Source: Mycolicibacterium mucogenicum DSM 44124 (lineage in GTDB: Bacteria > Actinomycetota > Actinomycetes > Mycobacteriales > Mycobacteriaceae). Taken from it: a stretch of 64,000 nucleotides of DNA. Of this stretch, positions 54,990 to 63,640 are shown one piece after another. Each line of letters starts with the position of its first letter. Position 1 is the first letter of the stretch. The stretch spans positions 2,542,001 to 2,606,000 of the forward strand of contig NZ_CP062008.1 in NCBI RefSeq assembly GCF_005670685.2. The letters are read 5' to 3'. A model generated the notes under the pieces. The model was not told the origin of the DNA. It saw only the letters and a list, made by a program, of their open reading frames with translations, and made no database searches. The position numbers were made by a program, and so were the translations under genes.

Positions 54990-55655
54990 GTGTTGTTGAC
55001 GGGGTTTCCGGTCGGGATGTTGCAGTGCAACTGCTACGTCCTCGCGGCGCGCGCCGGGTCGGACGCCATCATCGTCGACCCGGGCCAGCGGGCCATGGGC
55101 CGCATCCGCGAGATTCTGGATGAGAACCGGCTCACCCCGTCGGCGGTGCTGCTCACCCACGGCCACGTCGACCACATCTGGTCGGCGCAGAAGGTGGCGG
55201 ACACCTACGGCTGTCCGGTGTACATCCACCCCGAGGACCGGTTCATGCTGACCGATCCCATCAAGGGGTTCGGTCCGCGGCTGGCCCAGCTGGCGTTCGG
55301 GGTGCTGTTCTCCGAGCCCAAGCAGGTCGTCGAACTCGACCGCGACGGTGACAAGCTCTACCTGGGCGGCATCACCGTGACGGTGGACCACACTCCGGGG
55401 CACACCCGGGGTTCGGTGGTGTTCCGCGTGAGCGACGGTCCCGCCGAGCTGGCGTTCACCGGCGACACCTTGTTCAAGCAGTCGGTGGGCCGCACCGATC
55501 TCCCGGGCGGCAGCGGCCGGGACCTGCTGAACTCGATCGTGACAAAACTGTTGGTGCTCGACGACGACACCGTGGTACTACCTGGGCACGGCCCACAGAC
55601 CACGATCGGCGCCGAACGCCGCACCAACCCATTCCTCGAAGGCTTATCAAGTTGA
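54990..55655 (+). CDS. Glyoxalase II-like metallo-beta-lactamase-fold hydrolase
   Basis: A 221-residue MBL-fold enzyme. Zinc ligands: H-G-H-V-D-H, then the His in H-T-P-G-H-T, Asp in F-T-G-D-T-L-F and the His in P-G-H-G. It corresponds to Rv2581c, beside hisS, and probably hydrolyses a thioester (S-lactoyl-thiol type); mycobacteria use mycothiol rather than glutathione, so the true thiol partner is uncertain. The GTG 54990 start is near the palindrome. The stop overlaps the hisS TTG. Confidence 0.9.
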   Translation: MLLTGFPVGMLQCNCYVLAARAGSDAIIVDPGQRAMGRIREILDENRLTPSAVLLTHGHVDHIWSAQKVADTYGCPVYIHPEDRFMLTDPIKGFGPRLAQLAFGVLFSEPKQVVELDRDGDKLYLGGITVTVDHTPGHTRGSVVFRVSDGPAELAFTGDTLFKQSVGRTDLPGGSGRDLLNSIVTKLLVLDDDTVVLPGHGPQTTIGAERRTNPFLEGLSS

Positions 55656-56911
55656 GCGATTTTCAGGCGCCCAAGGGCGTCCCGGATTACCTGCCCCCGG
55701 ACTCGGCGGAATTTGTCGCGGTACGCGACGGACTGCTGAACGTCGCGCGGCTGGCCGGGTATGGCCACATCGAGCTGCCGGTGTTCGAGGACACCGCGCT
55801 GTTCGCCCGCGGTGTGGGTGAGTCCACCGATGTGGTGTCCAAGGAGATGTACACCTTCGCCGACCGCGGTGACCGCTCTGTCACGCTGCGGCCGGAAGGC
55901 ACCGCCGGCGTCATGCGGGCCGTCATCGAACACGGGCTGGACCGCGGCGCGCTGCCGGCCAAGCTGCGGTACTCCGGACCGTTCTTCCGGTACGAGCGGC
56001 CGCAGGCCGGCCGCTACCGCCAGCTGCAGCAGGTGGGCGTGGAGGCCATCGGCATCGACGATCCGGCACTGGACGCCGAGGTGATCGCCGTCGCCGACGC
56101 CGGCTTCCGCTCGCTGGGCCTCGACGGTTTCCGCCTGGAGATCACTTCGCTGGGTGACGACACCTGCCGGCCCCAGTACCGGAAGCTGTTGCAGGACTTC
56201 CTGTTCAAGCTCGACCTCGACGAAGACACCCGGCGCCGCGCCGAGATCAACCCGCTGCGGGTGCTCGACGACAAGCGGCCGCACGTCAAGGAGATGACGG
56301 CCGACGCCCCGGTGATGCTCGATCACCTGTCGGAAGCCGCCAAGGAACACTTCGACACCGTGCTGGCGCACCTGGATGCGCTGGGCGTGCCGTATGTGAT
56401 CAACCCGCGCATGGTCCGCGGCCTGGACTACTACACGAAGACCACGTTCGAGTTCGTGCACGACGGCCTCGGCGCCCAATCCGGTATCGGTGGCGGCGGC
56501 CGCTACGACGGCCTGATGAAGCAGTTGGGCGGGCAGGACCTGTCCGGCATCGGCTTCGGCCTCGGCGTGGACCGTACGGTGCTGGCGCTGAAGGCTGAGG
56601 GCAAGACGGTGGCGTCTCCCGCGGCCGTCGACGTGTACGCCGTGCCGTTGGGCGCACCGGCCAAGCTGGAACTGGCGAAGATCGTTGCGGCCCTGCGTGG
56701 TTCGGGTGTCCGCACCGACATGTGCTACGGCGACCGTGGCCTCAAGGGTGCGATGAAGGCCGCCGACCGCTCGGGCGCCAAGGTGGCCCTGGTGGCCGGC
56801 GACCGCGACATCGAGGCCGGCACCGTCGGCGTCAAGGACCTGTCGAACGGCGAGCAGGTCGACGTGCCCATCGCCGACGTCGTCACCCAGGTCGTCGCCC
56901 TACTTCATTAA
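55652..56911 (+). CDS. hisS: Histidyl-tRNA synthetase
   Basis: A 419-residue class II synthetase. Motif 1 region G-V-P-D-Y-L-P-P, motif 2 with L-R-P-E-G-T-A and [17 protein letters not shown], the His-specific R-G-L-D-Y-Y-T and motif 3 G-F-G-L-G-V-D-R; a C-terminal anticodon domain follows (about 330-419). The TTG start at 55652 overlaps the upstream stop (TTGA), giving coupled translation. Confidence 0.96.
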   Translation: MSDFQAPKGVPDYLPPDSAEFVAVRDGLLNVARLAGYGHIELPVFEDTALFARGVGESTDVVSKEMYTFADRGDRSVTLRPEGTAGVMRAVIEHGLDRGALPAKLRYSGPFFRYERPQAGRYRQLQQVGVEAIGIDDPALDAEVIAVADAGFRSLGLDGFRLEITSLGDDTCRPQYRKLLQDFLFKLDLDEDTRRRAEINPLRVLDDKRPHVKEMTADAPVMLDHLSEAAKEHFDTVLAHLDALGVPYVINPRMVRGLDYYTKTTFEFVHDGLGAQSGIGGGGRYDGLMKQLGGQDLSGIGFGLGVDRTVLALKAEGKTVASPAAVDVYAVPLGAPAKLELAKIVAALRGSGVRTDMCYGDRGLKGAMKAADRSGAKVALVAGDRDIEAGTVGVKDLSNGEQVDVPIADVVTQVVALLH

Positions 56912-56962
56912 CCGCGAGCGGCCGTGTCTGTACGCGACACGCCGCCCATCCTCGGCGTTCTG

Positions 56963-56991
56963 GGGCCGCTCGTCAGCGCTGGGCGGCCCCA
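56963..56991 (+). terminator. Terminator hairpin after hisS
   Basis: GGGGCCGC (56963-56970) pairs with GCGGCCCC (56984-56991) across a 13-base loop, followed by AAAA on the plus strand, which is a T-tract for leftward transcription. It lies between the convergent hisS and cytochrome b561 genes and can act on both. Confidence 0.6.
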
Positions 56992-57026
56992 AAATGCACA
57001 TCCCACACGGCGTTTCGGTGTACAAA

Positions 57027-57044
57027 CTCCCCCGCAAGCGGGAG
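57027..57044. repeat. Short inverted repeat CTCCCCCGC-AA-GCGGGAG
   Basis: A compact inverted repeat followed by GTACCCCCAG in the hisS-cytochrome intergenic region. The form resembles short interspersed GC-rich repeats in mycobacteria, but a single copy cannot prove that; it may simply be a second terminator stem for the cytochrome gene. Confidence 0.4.
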
Positions 57045-57073
57045 GTACCCCCAGGCCGGCTCGGGGGATTGCG

Positions 57074-57589
57074 TTAGCCCGTCATGCGGCGCAGCATGCC
57101 GTCGCGCAGCGTCAGGGTGTGGAGCAGGATGGCGCTGACGTGCGCGGCGATGGCGGCCACCAACAGGTAGGCCACCACCGAATGTGCCTGCCGCAGAATG
57201 CCGTACAGGTCGCCGTCGAACGGGACGAGGCCGGGGAGCGTCAAACCGAACGCCCGCACCGGGCTGCCCGACGCCGACACCATGGCCCAGCCGACCAGTG
57301 GCTGCGCCAGCAGCATGGCGTACATCCCCAGTTCGGACGCGGCGACCAGTTTGCCCTCCAGCGGCCCCACGGTGTCTGGCCATTTCGGCGGCTTGTGGGT
57401 GAATCTGTTTGCCGCACGGACGATCACGATGACCAGGATGCTGATGCCCAGCGTCATGTGGACGGCGACCAGGGCGCCGTGGGAGCCGATCCGGTCGGTC
57501 ATGGTGAAGCCGATCAGCAGCGCGGCGAACACGGCGACCGCGGTCAGCCAGTGCAACACGCGGGTGCGGATGGGGAAGCGGTCGGTCAC
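57074..57589 (-). CDS. Cytochrome b561-type membrane protein
   Basis: A 171-residue four-helix membrane protein. The haem-ligand His residues expected for this family are visible in R-V-L-H-W-L (helix 1), H-M-T-L-G (helix 2), A-H-S-V-V-A-Y (helix 3) and I-A-A-H-V-S-A-I-L-L-H (helix 4). It should carry electrons across or within the membrane. The GTG start (57587-57589) overlaps the stop of the catalase-like gene (GTGA), so it probably supplies electrons to, or works with, that enzyme. Confidence 0.88.
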   Translation of the reverse strand: MTDRFPIRTRVLHWLTAVAVFAALLIGFTMTDRIGSHGALVAVHMTLGISILVIVIVRAANRFTHKPPKWPDTVGPLEGKLVAASELGMYAMLLAQPLVGWAMVSASGSPVRAFGLTLPGLVPFDGDLYGILRQAHSVVAYLLVAAIAAHVSAILLHTLTLRDGMLRRMTG

Positions 57590-58650
57590 GGCTTGACCTC
57601 CTGAACCTGAACGGCCGGAGCGGTTTTCGGTTCGATGGTCCGGGCCCGGTATGACCCGGCGTACACCGCCGACCGGGCGCTGAGCAGCGGATCGTCGGAC
57701 GGCTCGATGCCGTCGGGCAGGACCAGCGGATCGAAGTTGATGTCGCGAGCGTTGCCGGCGGCGTCGGTCTGGGCTTCGGTGAGGGTCAGGACGCCGGCGT
57801 CGATGACCTGCCGGTCGGCCGGCCAGGGCAGCGTCGGGTCGGTCGGGTCGCCGTCGCGCCCGACCGTCAGTCGCAGATTCCATTGCAGCGGAGTCTTTTT
57901 CAACTGGATGATCAGCGCGTCGAACAACGCGTTGGGATCGTCGGACTTCGGTGGCAGCGCCGTCTGCTGCGGCACGAACGACCACCGGACCGGCGTGCGG
58001 ACACCGGAATGGTTCACCAGATAGAACTTGTGCAGACCCGCGAACGTACTGTCGGCGAAACCCGGTGTGGGCGGGCTCTTCTTGACCAGTGCAGTCGCCG
58101 CCGCGGTCTCGGGATGCCGGCTGAGGAAGTCGGCCATGAGCTGCGGGTCGGGCTTCCCCGTGCCGGCCACCGGCTTGGACGCCAATAGTCGGTCATAGAA
58201 GCCCTGCGGTGAATTGTCGACGAACACCGGAAGGTTCAGCATCGCGGTACGCCATTGGCCGGCGCCCGGGAAGCCGATGGCCAGCCCGAGCCCGCGCGCT
58301 GCGCCCGGGGTGTCGGCAACCGTTGGGTCCCCACCGGCCAGAGAGAAGCGACCTGCGACGGGCGTCTCACCCGGCCCGAAGACCGCGGCACGGGACAGGG
58401 CGGCCGCGTTGCCGTTGCTCATGAAGTGGCCGACCACCGAGACGCCTTTGGCATGGTTCTTCCGGAATCCGGGGTGAGCGCCGAAGACGCTCCGGAAGCC
58501 GTCCAGGAACGTCTGGCGGGTCAGCGTCCCGGCGCGGCTGGTGTACGCGACCAGTCCGAGGTCCACGGCGAGGAACGCCCCGACGGCGCCGAGGCCGACC
58601 AGGATCGAACGCCGGGTCAGGGGAGTACCGCGCCAGGATGGGCCGTCCAT
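57586..58650 (-). CDS. Catalase-family (SrpA-like) haem peroxidase, exported
   Basis: A 354-residue protein with an N-terminal twin-arginine-like hydrophobic signal or anchor ([10 protein letters not shown]). The small catalase fold follows: catalytic His in [27 protein letters not shown], and the haem-ligand Tyr in [11 protein letters not shown]. Small catalase-like proteins of this group often act as peroxidases rather than true catalases. ATG 58648-58650. Operon with cytochrome b561, divergent from dtd. Confidence 0.88.
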   Translation of the reverse strand: MDGPSWRGTPLTRRSILVGLGAVGAFLAVDLGLVAYTSRAGTLTRQTFLDGFRSVFGAHPGFRKNHAKGVSVVGHFMSNGNAAALSRAAVFGPGETPVAGRFSLAGGDPTVADTPGAARGLGLAIGFPGAGQWRTAMLNLPVFVDNSPQGFYDRLLASKPVAGTGKPDPQLMADFLSRHPETAAATALVKKSPPTPGFADSTFAGLHKFYLVNHSGVRTPVRWSFVPQQTALPPKSDDPNALFDALIIQLKKTPLQWNLRLTVGRDGDPTDPTLPWPADRQVIDAGVLTLTEAQTDAAGNARDINFDPLVLPDGIEPSDDPLLSARSAVYAGSYRARTIEPKTAPAVQVQEVKP

Positions 58651-58695
58651 GACCACCAGAGGTACCACGAAACTGCTGTGGCAGCATCTGCGAAT

Positions 58696-59136
58696 GTGCG
58701 GGTATTGGTGCAGCGGGTGACGTTGGCGCGGGTGACGGTCGACGGGCGGACCGTCGGTGAGATCACCCCGAACCCTCAGGGCCTGGTGGCGCTCGTCGGT
58801 CTCACCCACACCGACGACGCCGCGGTGGTGCGCAAGATGGCCGACAAGCTGTGGCGGCTGCGCATCCTGGACGGCGAGCTGAGCGCCGCCGATGCGGGCG
58901 CCCCGATTCTCGTGGTCAGTCAGTTCACCCTCTACGCCGACACCGCCAAGGGGCGCCGGCCGTCATGGAATGCCGCGGCGCCCGGTCCGGTTGCCGAGCC
59001 CCTCGTCGACGAGTTCGCGGCGGCGCTGCGGGCGCTGGGGGCCGAGGTCGCCACCGGGCAGTTCGGCGCCCACATGCACGTCGAACTGGTCAACGACGGC
59101 CCGGTGACGGTATTGCTGGAGCTGCAGGCGGGGTGA
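58696..59136 (+). CDS. dtd: D-aminoacyl-tRNA deacylase
   Basis: A 146-residue enzyme that removes D-amino acids (and glycine) mischarged on tRNA. The family motifs S-Q-F-T-L-Y-A-D-T and N-D-G-P-V-T (Gly-cisPro recognition loop) are intact. GTG 58696 gives the standard V-R-V-L-V-Q-R-V-T start; no good ribosome-binding site is seen and the ATG at 58694 is out of frame. Divergent from the catalase-like gene. Confidence 0.94.
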   Translation: MRVLVQRVTLARVTVDGRTVGEITPNPQGLVALVGLTHTDDAAVVRKMADKLWRLRILDGELSAADAGAPILVVSQFTLYADTAKGRRPSWNAAAPGPVAEPLVDEFAAALRALGAEVATGQFGAHMHVELVNDGPVTVLLELQAG

Positions 59137-59179
59137 TACGGCTGATGCAGGGTGTAACGGTCCGGTACGGTCAGTCGAT

Positions 59180-59611
59180 ATGACCGGCATGCGTAAAGCG
59201 ACAGTCAAGTTGTCAGTGGTGTGTGGCGCGGCAGCAGTGGCGGCCGCTGGGCTGATGGCGCCGGTGGCGTCTGCCGCCCCGGCCGGCCACGAGGTCCGGT
59301 ACACGCTGTCGGTCGGCGGCCCCGCCACCTTCGACCTGCTCTACCTGGTCAATCAGCCGGCGAACAAGGCCGCGTACAACGCCGACGCCTACGCCTACCT
59401 CAAGCGCGAGACGGTCACCGTCGGTCCGGACGCCCCGTGGGTGTTCACCACGACGCTCGCCGACCCGCAGTGGGCCATCTTCACCGTCAGCAGCACCACG
59501 CACGGTGGCCAGGCCGCCCCGGACTCGACGTGCGACATCGCGGTCGACGGGCAGTCGGCAGCGCACCAGACCGCGCCGTACAACGTGCAGTGCCAGCTCG
59601 GTCAGTGGTAG
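59180..59611 (+). CDS. Secreted protein with MmpS-like domain
   Basis: A 143-residue protein with a cleavable signal peptide (about 1-33, A-S-A-A) and a small beta-rich domain. The domain has V-R-Y-T-L-S-V at its start and C-D-I-A-V-D-G near its end plus a final Cys, matching the spacing of the MmpS extracytoplasmic domain (Y-E-V..., C-R-I-T-V-D-G..., C-L). Unlike MmpS it has no retained anchor and no mmpL next to it. Start may be ATG 59180 or 59189. Function unknown. Confidence 0.75.
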   Translation: MTGMRKATVKLSVVCGAAAVAAAGLMAPVASAAPAGHEVRYTLSVGGPATFDLLYLVNQPANKAAYNADAYAYLKRETVTVGPDAPWVFTTTLADPQWAIFTVSSTTHGGQAAPDSTCDIAVDGQSAAHQTAPYNVQCQLGQW

Positions 59612-59615
59612 TTCG

Positions 59616-59956
59616 CTAGCGGCGGCTCGCCCGTCGGTTGGCCTTCTCGATCGCCTCGACCAGCTCGCCCTTGTTCATGGTCGACCGGCCGCGGATATCG
59701 AGCCGGCGCGCGACGTCCATGAGGTGTTTCTTGGTGGCCTGGGTATCCACGCCCTCGGCGGACTTGCCGCGGGCGTTGGGCCCGCCGCTGCGCGCCCGCT
59801 CGTCGGACGGGCCCTTGTGGTCTTTCTTCTCCCAGTGGTCGCCGACCTTCTCATAGCTGTGCTTCAGGGCTGAGTACGCGACCCGGTGGGCACGTTCACC
59901 TTCGCCGTATTCCTCGGCGGCCGAGTGGCTTGCCCCTGCTTCGTGGTCTTCGGCAT
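59616..59956 (-). pseudogene. ChaB-Rho_N-type protein gene, broken near the 5' end
   Basis: A strong ribosome-binding site (GAGGAGGAG) precedes ATG 59954-59956, which reads M-P-K-T-T-K-Q-G-Q-A like mycobacterial ChaB-type proteins. That frame stops after 30 residues at 59864. The conserved body lies in another frame: E-R-A-H-R-V-A-Y-S-A-L-K-H-S-Y-E-K-V-G-D-H-W, then the C-terminal Rho_N/SAP-like helix pair ending N-R-R-A-S-R-R. No start codon fits the body frame near its beginning. A deletion around 59915-59930 would remove the usual linker and shift the frame. An assembly error is the alternative. Confidence 0.7.
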
Positions 59957-60037
59957 GACTCCTCCTCACGGTGGTTGATCGGTGTCCGAATCGTCGTCCA
60001 CGACGGGAAAGAACGACTCGGTCGCGGGGCGTAGACA

Positions 60038-62146
60038 TCAGGCCGGCACCGCCTCCGTCGCCCGGTTCCAGGTCCGGTGCCGCCGGATCGTGTCGATGAA
60101 GGCCTCGATGAACAGCGCGTCAAGCGCGCCACCGTGTGAGGTCGTGGTGACAACGCCTCTGTCCGTGCGGGTTTCGGTGAGCCCGGCGGATTCGGGATTG
60201 ATGCCCGCGGCGCGCAGCAGGCCGACGCCCGCACCGAACGCGGCGATGGGCTTCAGGTGCTTGTAGGCCTCGGCGACGAAATGGATCGCCGAACCGTCCT
60301 GGGCGAGCAGCTCGACGGAGTCCAGCGCCCCCGGAACCAGCACGGCATCGTAGAGCGTCGACGACGTGGTGTTGAGCCCGAGATCCACGCCGAGTTCCTG
60401 GCCGGTGTCGGTCGTGATGGTGCCGCCCCCGATGAGGCCGACGACGTCGACGGTGGCGCCCTGCTCCCTGAGCGCGGCGGCAGTCCGCTCGGTGCCGCGC
60501 AGGTCCACGCCGTCGGCGGCCAGGACGGCGATTCGGCGGCTGACAATGGAATCGGTCGCGGTATTCATCTGCGACAGTGCCGGCGACGGCGTCACGTGGT
60601 CGGGCACGGCGACCTCGTCAGGCGCAAGCAGTCCGAGCTTGGCGGCGACCCGCTCGGCGAGCTCGTGATCGATCATGTTGAGCTGTGCGATGACTCGGGG
60701 CCGGATGCCGGTCTCGGGTCCGACCTTGCCGAGTTCGAACGAGAACGCGGCGACGATGTGGTCCTTCTCGACGGTCGACATACTGAGCCAGAACATCCGG
60801 GCCTGGCTGTAGTGGTCTTTGAAACTCTCTGCGCGGCTACGGATCTTCTGACCGTCGACGCGTTCGGTGTAGTGCCGGTAGGCGTCCGCATCCGCCAGCG
60901 CCGGACAGCCACCGCCGAGGTTGTTCTTGAGGTAACTCGTGGTCCCCTGGGCAATGGTGTGCTGGCCGTAGCCATCCCGCTGATTGTTGGTGACTGCCGC
61001 GATCGGCCGGTTGACCGGCAGTTGCGCGAAATTGGGCCCACCCAAGCGGATCAGCTGGGTGTCGAGGTACGAGAAATTGCGGAGCTGCAGCAGGGGATCA
61101 TTGGTGAAGTCGATACCCGGTACCAGATTGGCGGTGTGGAAGGCGACCTGTTCGGTCTCGGCGAAGAAGTTGTCGGGGTTGCGGTCGAGCACCATCCGGC
61201 CGACGGGTATCACCGGAACCCGCTCCTCGGGAACGAGTTTGGTCGCATCGAGCAGATCGAACGGGAAGGCGAACTCATCGGACTCGGGGATCAGCTGTAC
61301 ACCCAGCTCCCACTCGGGGAACTGGCCGGCCTCGATGGCGTCCCACAGGTCACGGCGATTGAAGTCCGGATCCTTACCGGCGATCTGCTGGCATTCCTCC
61401 CACAGCAGTGAGTGCACCCCGAGTTTCGGCGTCCAGTGGAATTTCACGAAGACGCCCTGGCCGGCGGCGTTCACCAACCGGAAGGTGTGCACACCGAAGC
61501 CCTGCATCATCCGGTAGCTGCGTGGCAGGGCGCGATCGGACATCAGCCACATGATCGTGTGCAGCGTTTCCGGCTGCAGCGACACGAAGTCCCACAGCGT
61601 GTTGTGGGCGGACGCGGCTTGCGGAATCTCGTTGTGCGGCTCCGGCTTCACCGCGTGCACGAAGTCTGGGAACTTGATGCCGTCCTGGATGAAGAAGACG
61701 GGGAAGTTGTTGCCGACGAGGTCGTAGTTGCCTTGCTCGGTGTAGAACTTGGTGGCGAAGCCGCGTACGTCACGCACGGTGTCTGCGGAGCCGCGGGAGC
61801 CGGCGACGGTGGAGAAGCGCACGAACACCGGCGTGCGCAGGCCCGGCGTGGTCAGGAATTTCGCCGTGGTGAAGTCGGCCAGCGAGTCGTCGTAGGGCTC
61901 GAAGTAACCGTAGGCCCCTGCGCCGCGCGCGTGCACGACGCGCTCCGGAATGCGTTCGTGGTCGAAGTGTGTGATCTTCTCCCGCGCATGGAAATCCTCC
62001 AGCAGGGTCGGACCGCGCTCACCTGCGGTGAGGGCGTCGTCGGTGTGCGGAACCCGCACGCCCTGTTGGGTGGTCAGGTACCCCGCGTTGTTGTCGACCC
62101 GCGCGGCGTCGAGCTGCTCGTGCTTCGCATTCGATGTTTCGTCCAC
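60038..62146 (-). CDS. katE: Large-subunit (clade 2) catalase with C-terminal DJ-1/PfpI-like domain
   Basis: A 702-residue HPII-type haem catalase that converts H2O2 to water and oxygen. Catalytic His72 lies in [12 protein letters not shown]; the distal Asn is in G-N-N-F-P-V-F-F; the haem-ligand Tyr is in [10 protein letters not shown]. The last 150 residues (R-I-A-V-L-A-A-D-G onward) are the class I amidotransferase-like domain of large catalases, without a catalytic Cys at the usual nucleophile turn (F-G-A-G-V-G). GTG start at 62144-62146, close to the predicted transcription start of a SigF-like promoter. Confidence 0.96.
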   Translation of the reverse strand: MDETSNAKHEQLDAARVDNNAGYLTTQQGVRVPHTDDALTAGERGPTLLEDFHAREKITHFDHERIPERVVHARGAGAYGYFEPYDDSLADFTTAKFLTTPGLRTPVFVRFSTVAGSRGSADTVRDVRGFATKFYTEQGNYDLVGNNFPVFFIQDGIKFPDFVHAVKPEPHNEIPQAASAHNTLWDFVSLQPETLHTIMWLMSDRALPRSYRMMQGFGVHTFRLVNAAGQGVFVKFHWTPKLGVHSLLWEECQQIAGKDPDFNRRDLWDAIEAGQFPEWELGVQLIPESDEFAFPFDLLDATKLVPEERVPVIPVGRMVLDRNPDNFFAETEQVAFHTANLVPGIDFTNDPLLQLRNFSYLDTQLIRLGGPNFAQLPVNRPIAAVTNNQRDGYGQHTIAQGTTSYLKNNLGGGCPALADADAYRHYTERVDGQKIRSRAESFKDHYSQARMFWLSMSTVEKDHIVAAFSFELGKVGPETGIRPRVIAQLNMIDHELAERVAAKLGLLAPDEVAVPDHVTPSPALSQMNTATDSIVSRRIAVLAADGVDLRGTERTAAALREQGATVDVVGLIGGGTITTDTGQELGVDLGLNTTSSTLYDAVLVPGALDSVELLAQDGSAIHFVAEAYKHLKPIAAFGAGVGLLRAAGINPESAGLTETRTDRGVVTTTSHGGALDALFIEAFIDTIRRHRTWNRATEAVPA

Positions 62147-62155
62147 CGTGTCTGG

Positions 62156-62180
62156 TTACCCAAGGCGATGGCCAACAAAC
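62156..62180 (-). promoter_or_regulatory. SigF-like promoter of katE
   Basis: On the minus strand GTTT (62180-62177), a 15-base spacer and GGGTAA (62161-62156) match the mycobacterial SigF pattern GTTT-N15-17-GGGTA. The start of transcription would be near 62149, only a few bases before the GTG. Confidence 0.65.
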
Positions 62181-62201
62181 GCGGCGGTTGGCGGCCCTGG
62201 T

Positions 62202-63206
62202 TCACAGCGAGGCGGCCGACGGATATTCCGGTGTGTCGCTGTCCGCTGCGGGAGTGACTTCCTTGACGAAGTCGCCGATGTAGCGGATGGCCCGCCGTCC
62301 TTCGGGCAGGACGGCGGCGGCGAGCGGGAAATCGTGAATCTGCCCGTCCCACATATGAAGTTCGCACCGCGCCCCCGCTGCGGTCAGCCGCTCGTACATC
62401 AGTTCCGCGTCGGGCCGGAGGAACTCGTCGCTGCTGACGTGGATCGACACCGGCGGCATCTGGTGCAGGTCCGCATCGACGGGTGAGGCGATGGGTTGCC
62501 CGGACGAGCTCTTCTCACCGTGCGTGGCGACGTAGCGCATGAACGATGTCATCGCGCGCGCGGTGAACATGGCGCAGCGGTCCTTGCCACCGGGGGATTT
62601 GTCGCGCGGGTTCAGCGTCGTCAGGGGAGAGATGGCCGCCACGCCGGCGGTCGGCGGGTGACCGTGCCGAAGCAGTTCCGCAGCGGTCTGCAGCGCGAGG
62701 TAGCCGCCCGCGGAGTCCCCGGCCACCACGATCTCGGACCAGCGGTAGCCGCGGTGCAGCAGCCAGCGGAGCCCGTCGGCCGCGTCGGCCAGCGCCGCCG
62801 ACAGCCCGTGGTCGGGCAGCATGCGGTAGCCGACGTTGAGCACCTCGGCCTCAGCGCTGCGGGCCAGCCGCGCCACCAGGGATCGGTGCGTGTTGAGGCC
62901 GCAGGTGAGGAACGCCCCACCGTGCAGATAGAGGATGGCGCGACGCGCCGACGAGCCTGCGGTGCCGATCAATTCGGCCGGACAGGACGGCAGGCGGACC
63001 CGTTGCACAGTCGTCGATCTCGGCAGCGGGGCCAGCGCGGCGACCTGATCGATGGAACTGAAGGGCCAATGCAGATTCGGTTGCAGGGCCCACATCCGCA
63101 CCACGTTCTTCACGAACACCCGACAGACGGCGCCGATCGCCTGAGATTGCGGACTGCGTCGGCGATGGTGATGCCGTACTCCCTGGTCACGCCGGGTATT
63201 TCGCAT
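62202..63206 (-). CDS. HSL-family alpha/beta-hydrolase (lipase/esterase)
   Basis: A 334-residue enzyme of the hormone-sensitive-lipase group: oxyanion motif Y-L-H-G-G-A-F, nucleophile Ser in A-G-D-S-A-G-G, acid residue in S-S-D-E-F-L-R-P-D and His in G-Q-I-H-D-F. It should cleave short or medium acyl esters. Start ATG 63204-63206 with AGGAG correctly spaced; the in-frame TTG at 63215 is too close. The promoter at 63231-63256 looks SigF-dependent. Confidence 0.9.
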   Translation of the reverse strand: MRNTRRDQGVRHHHRRRSPQSQAIGAVCRVFVKNVVRMWALQPNLHWPFSSIDQVAALAPLPRSTTVQRVRLPSCPAELIGTAGSSARRAILYLHGGAFLTCGLNTHRSLVARLARSAEAEVLNVGYRMLPDHGLSAALADAADGLRWLLHRGYRWSEIVVAGDSAGGYLALQTAAELLRHGHPPTAGVAAISPLTTLNPRDKSPGGKDRCAMFTARAMTSFMRYVATHGEKSSSGQPIASPVDADLHQMPPVSIHVSSDEFLRPDAELMYERLTAAGARCELHMWDGQIHDFPLAAAVLPEGRRAIRYIGDFVKEVTPAADSDTPEYPSAASL

Positions 63207-63230
63207 GGTGATCAACTCCTGGACACTCGG

Positions 63231-63256
63231 GTACCCGTGCCAGATTTTGGTGAAAC
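63231..63256 (-). promoter_or_regulatory. SigF-like promoter of the hydrolase gene
   Basis: On the minus strand GTTT (63256-63253), a 16-base spacer and GGGTAC (63236-63231). The match to GTTT-N15-17-GGGTA is complete. The leader to the ATG would be about 18 bases and contains the ribosome-binding site. Confidence 0.65.
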
Positions 63257-63271
63257 GTTGCGTCAGAGGAG

Positions 63272-63297
63272 GTTTCCGATGGGTACAGACCAGGTAT
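63272..63297 (+). promoter_or_regulatory. SigF-like promoter of csbD
   Basis: On the plus strand GTTT (63272-63275), a 16-base spacer and AGGTAT (63292-63297), one mismatch to GGGTAT. It diverges from the hydrolase promoter, so one 67-base block would drive both genes in the general stress response. Confidence 0.5.
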
Positions 63298-63344
63298 GTC
63301 GGTAGTGCCGGAGTTCAAGAGCCGCAATACAAGGAGGAAATGCA

Positions 63345-63581
63345 GTGGGAGAGCACAAGAGCGGTCCCGAAGAGGGCATCAAGGGCACCGTCGAGGGTGT
63401 CAAGGGCAAGCTGAAGGAAGCCGCAGGCAGCGTCGTCGGCCGGGATGACCTGGTCCGTGAGGGACAGGCACAGCAGGACAAGGCCGACGCCGAACGCGAT
63501 GCGGCGAAGCGTGAGGCGGAAGCTGAGTCGGCCCGTGCCGGCGCGGCGGCCGCTGAGAAGCGCCAGCAGCAGAACCAGTAA
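63345..63581 (+). CDS. CsbD-family stress protein
   Basis: A 78-residue, highly charged helical protein with the CsbD pattern G-I-K-G-T-V-E-G-V-K-G-K-L-K-E-A-A-G-S-V-V-G and a long Ala/Glu/Arg tail extending as one helix. CsbD-like proteins are induced by general stress sigma factors in many bacteria; molecular role unknown. GTG 63345 has AAGGAGG upstream. Confidence 0.88.
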   Translation: MGEHKSGPEEGIKGTVEGVKGKLKEAAGSVVGRDDLVREGQAQQDKADAERDAAKREAEAESARAGAAAAEKRQQQNQ

Positions 63582-63588
63582 GCCAGAA

Positions 63589-63625
63589 CGGCCCGGCCTC
63601 CTTCAACCGTGGGGAGGCCGGGCCG
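63589..63625. terminator. Terminator between csbD and the DUF6328 gene
   Basis: CGGCCCGGCCTCC (63589-63601) pairs perfectly with GGAGGCCGGGCCG (63613-63625) across an 11-base loop. It lies 7 bases beyond the csbD stop and 15 bases before the convergent stop, so it can end both transcripts. Confidence 0.75.
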
Positions 63626-63640
63626 CTTCGTGTTCGAAAA

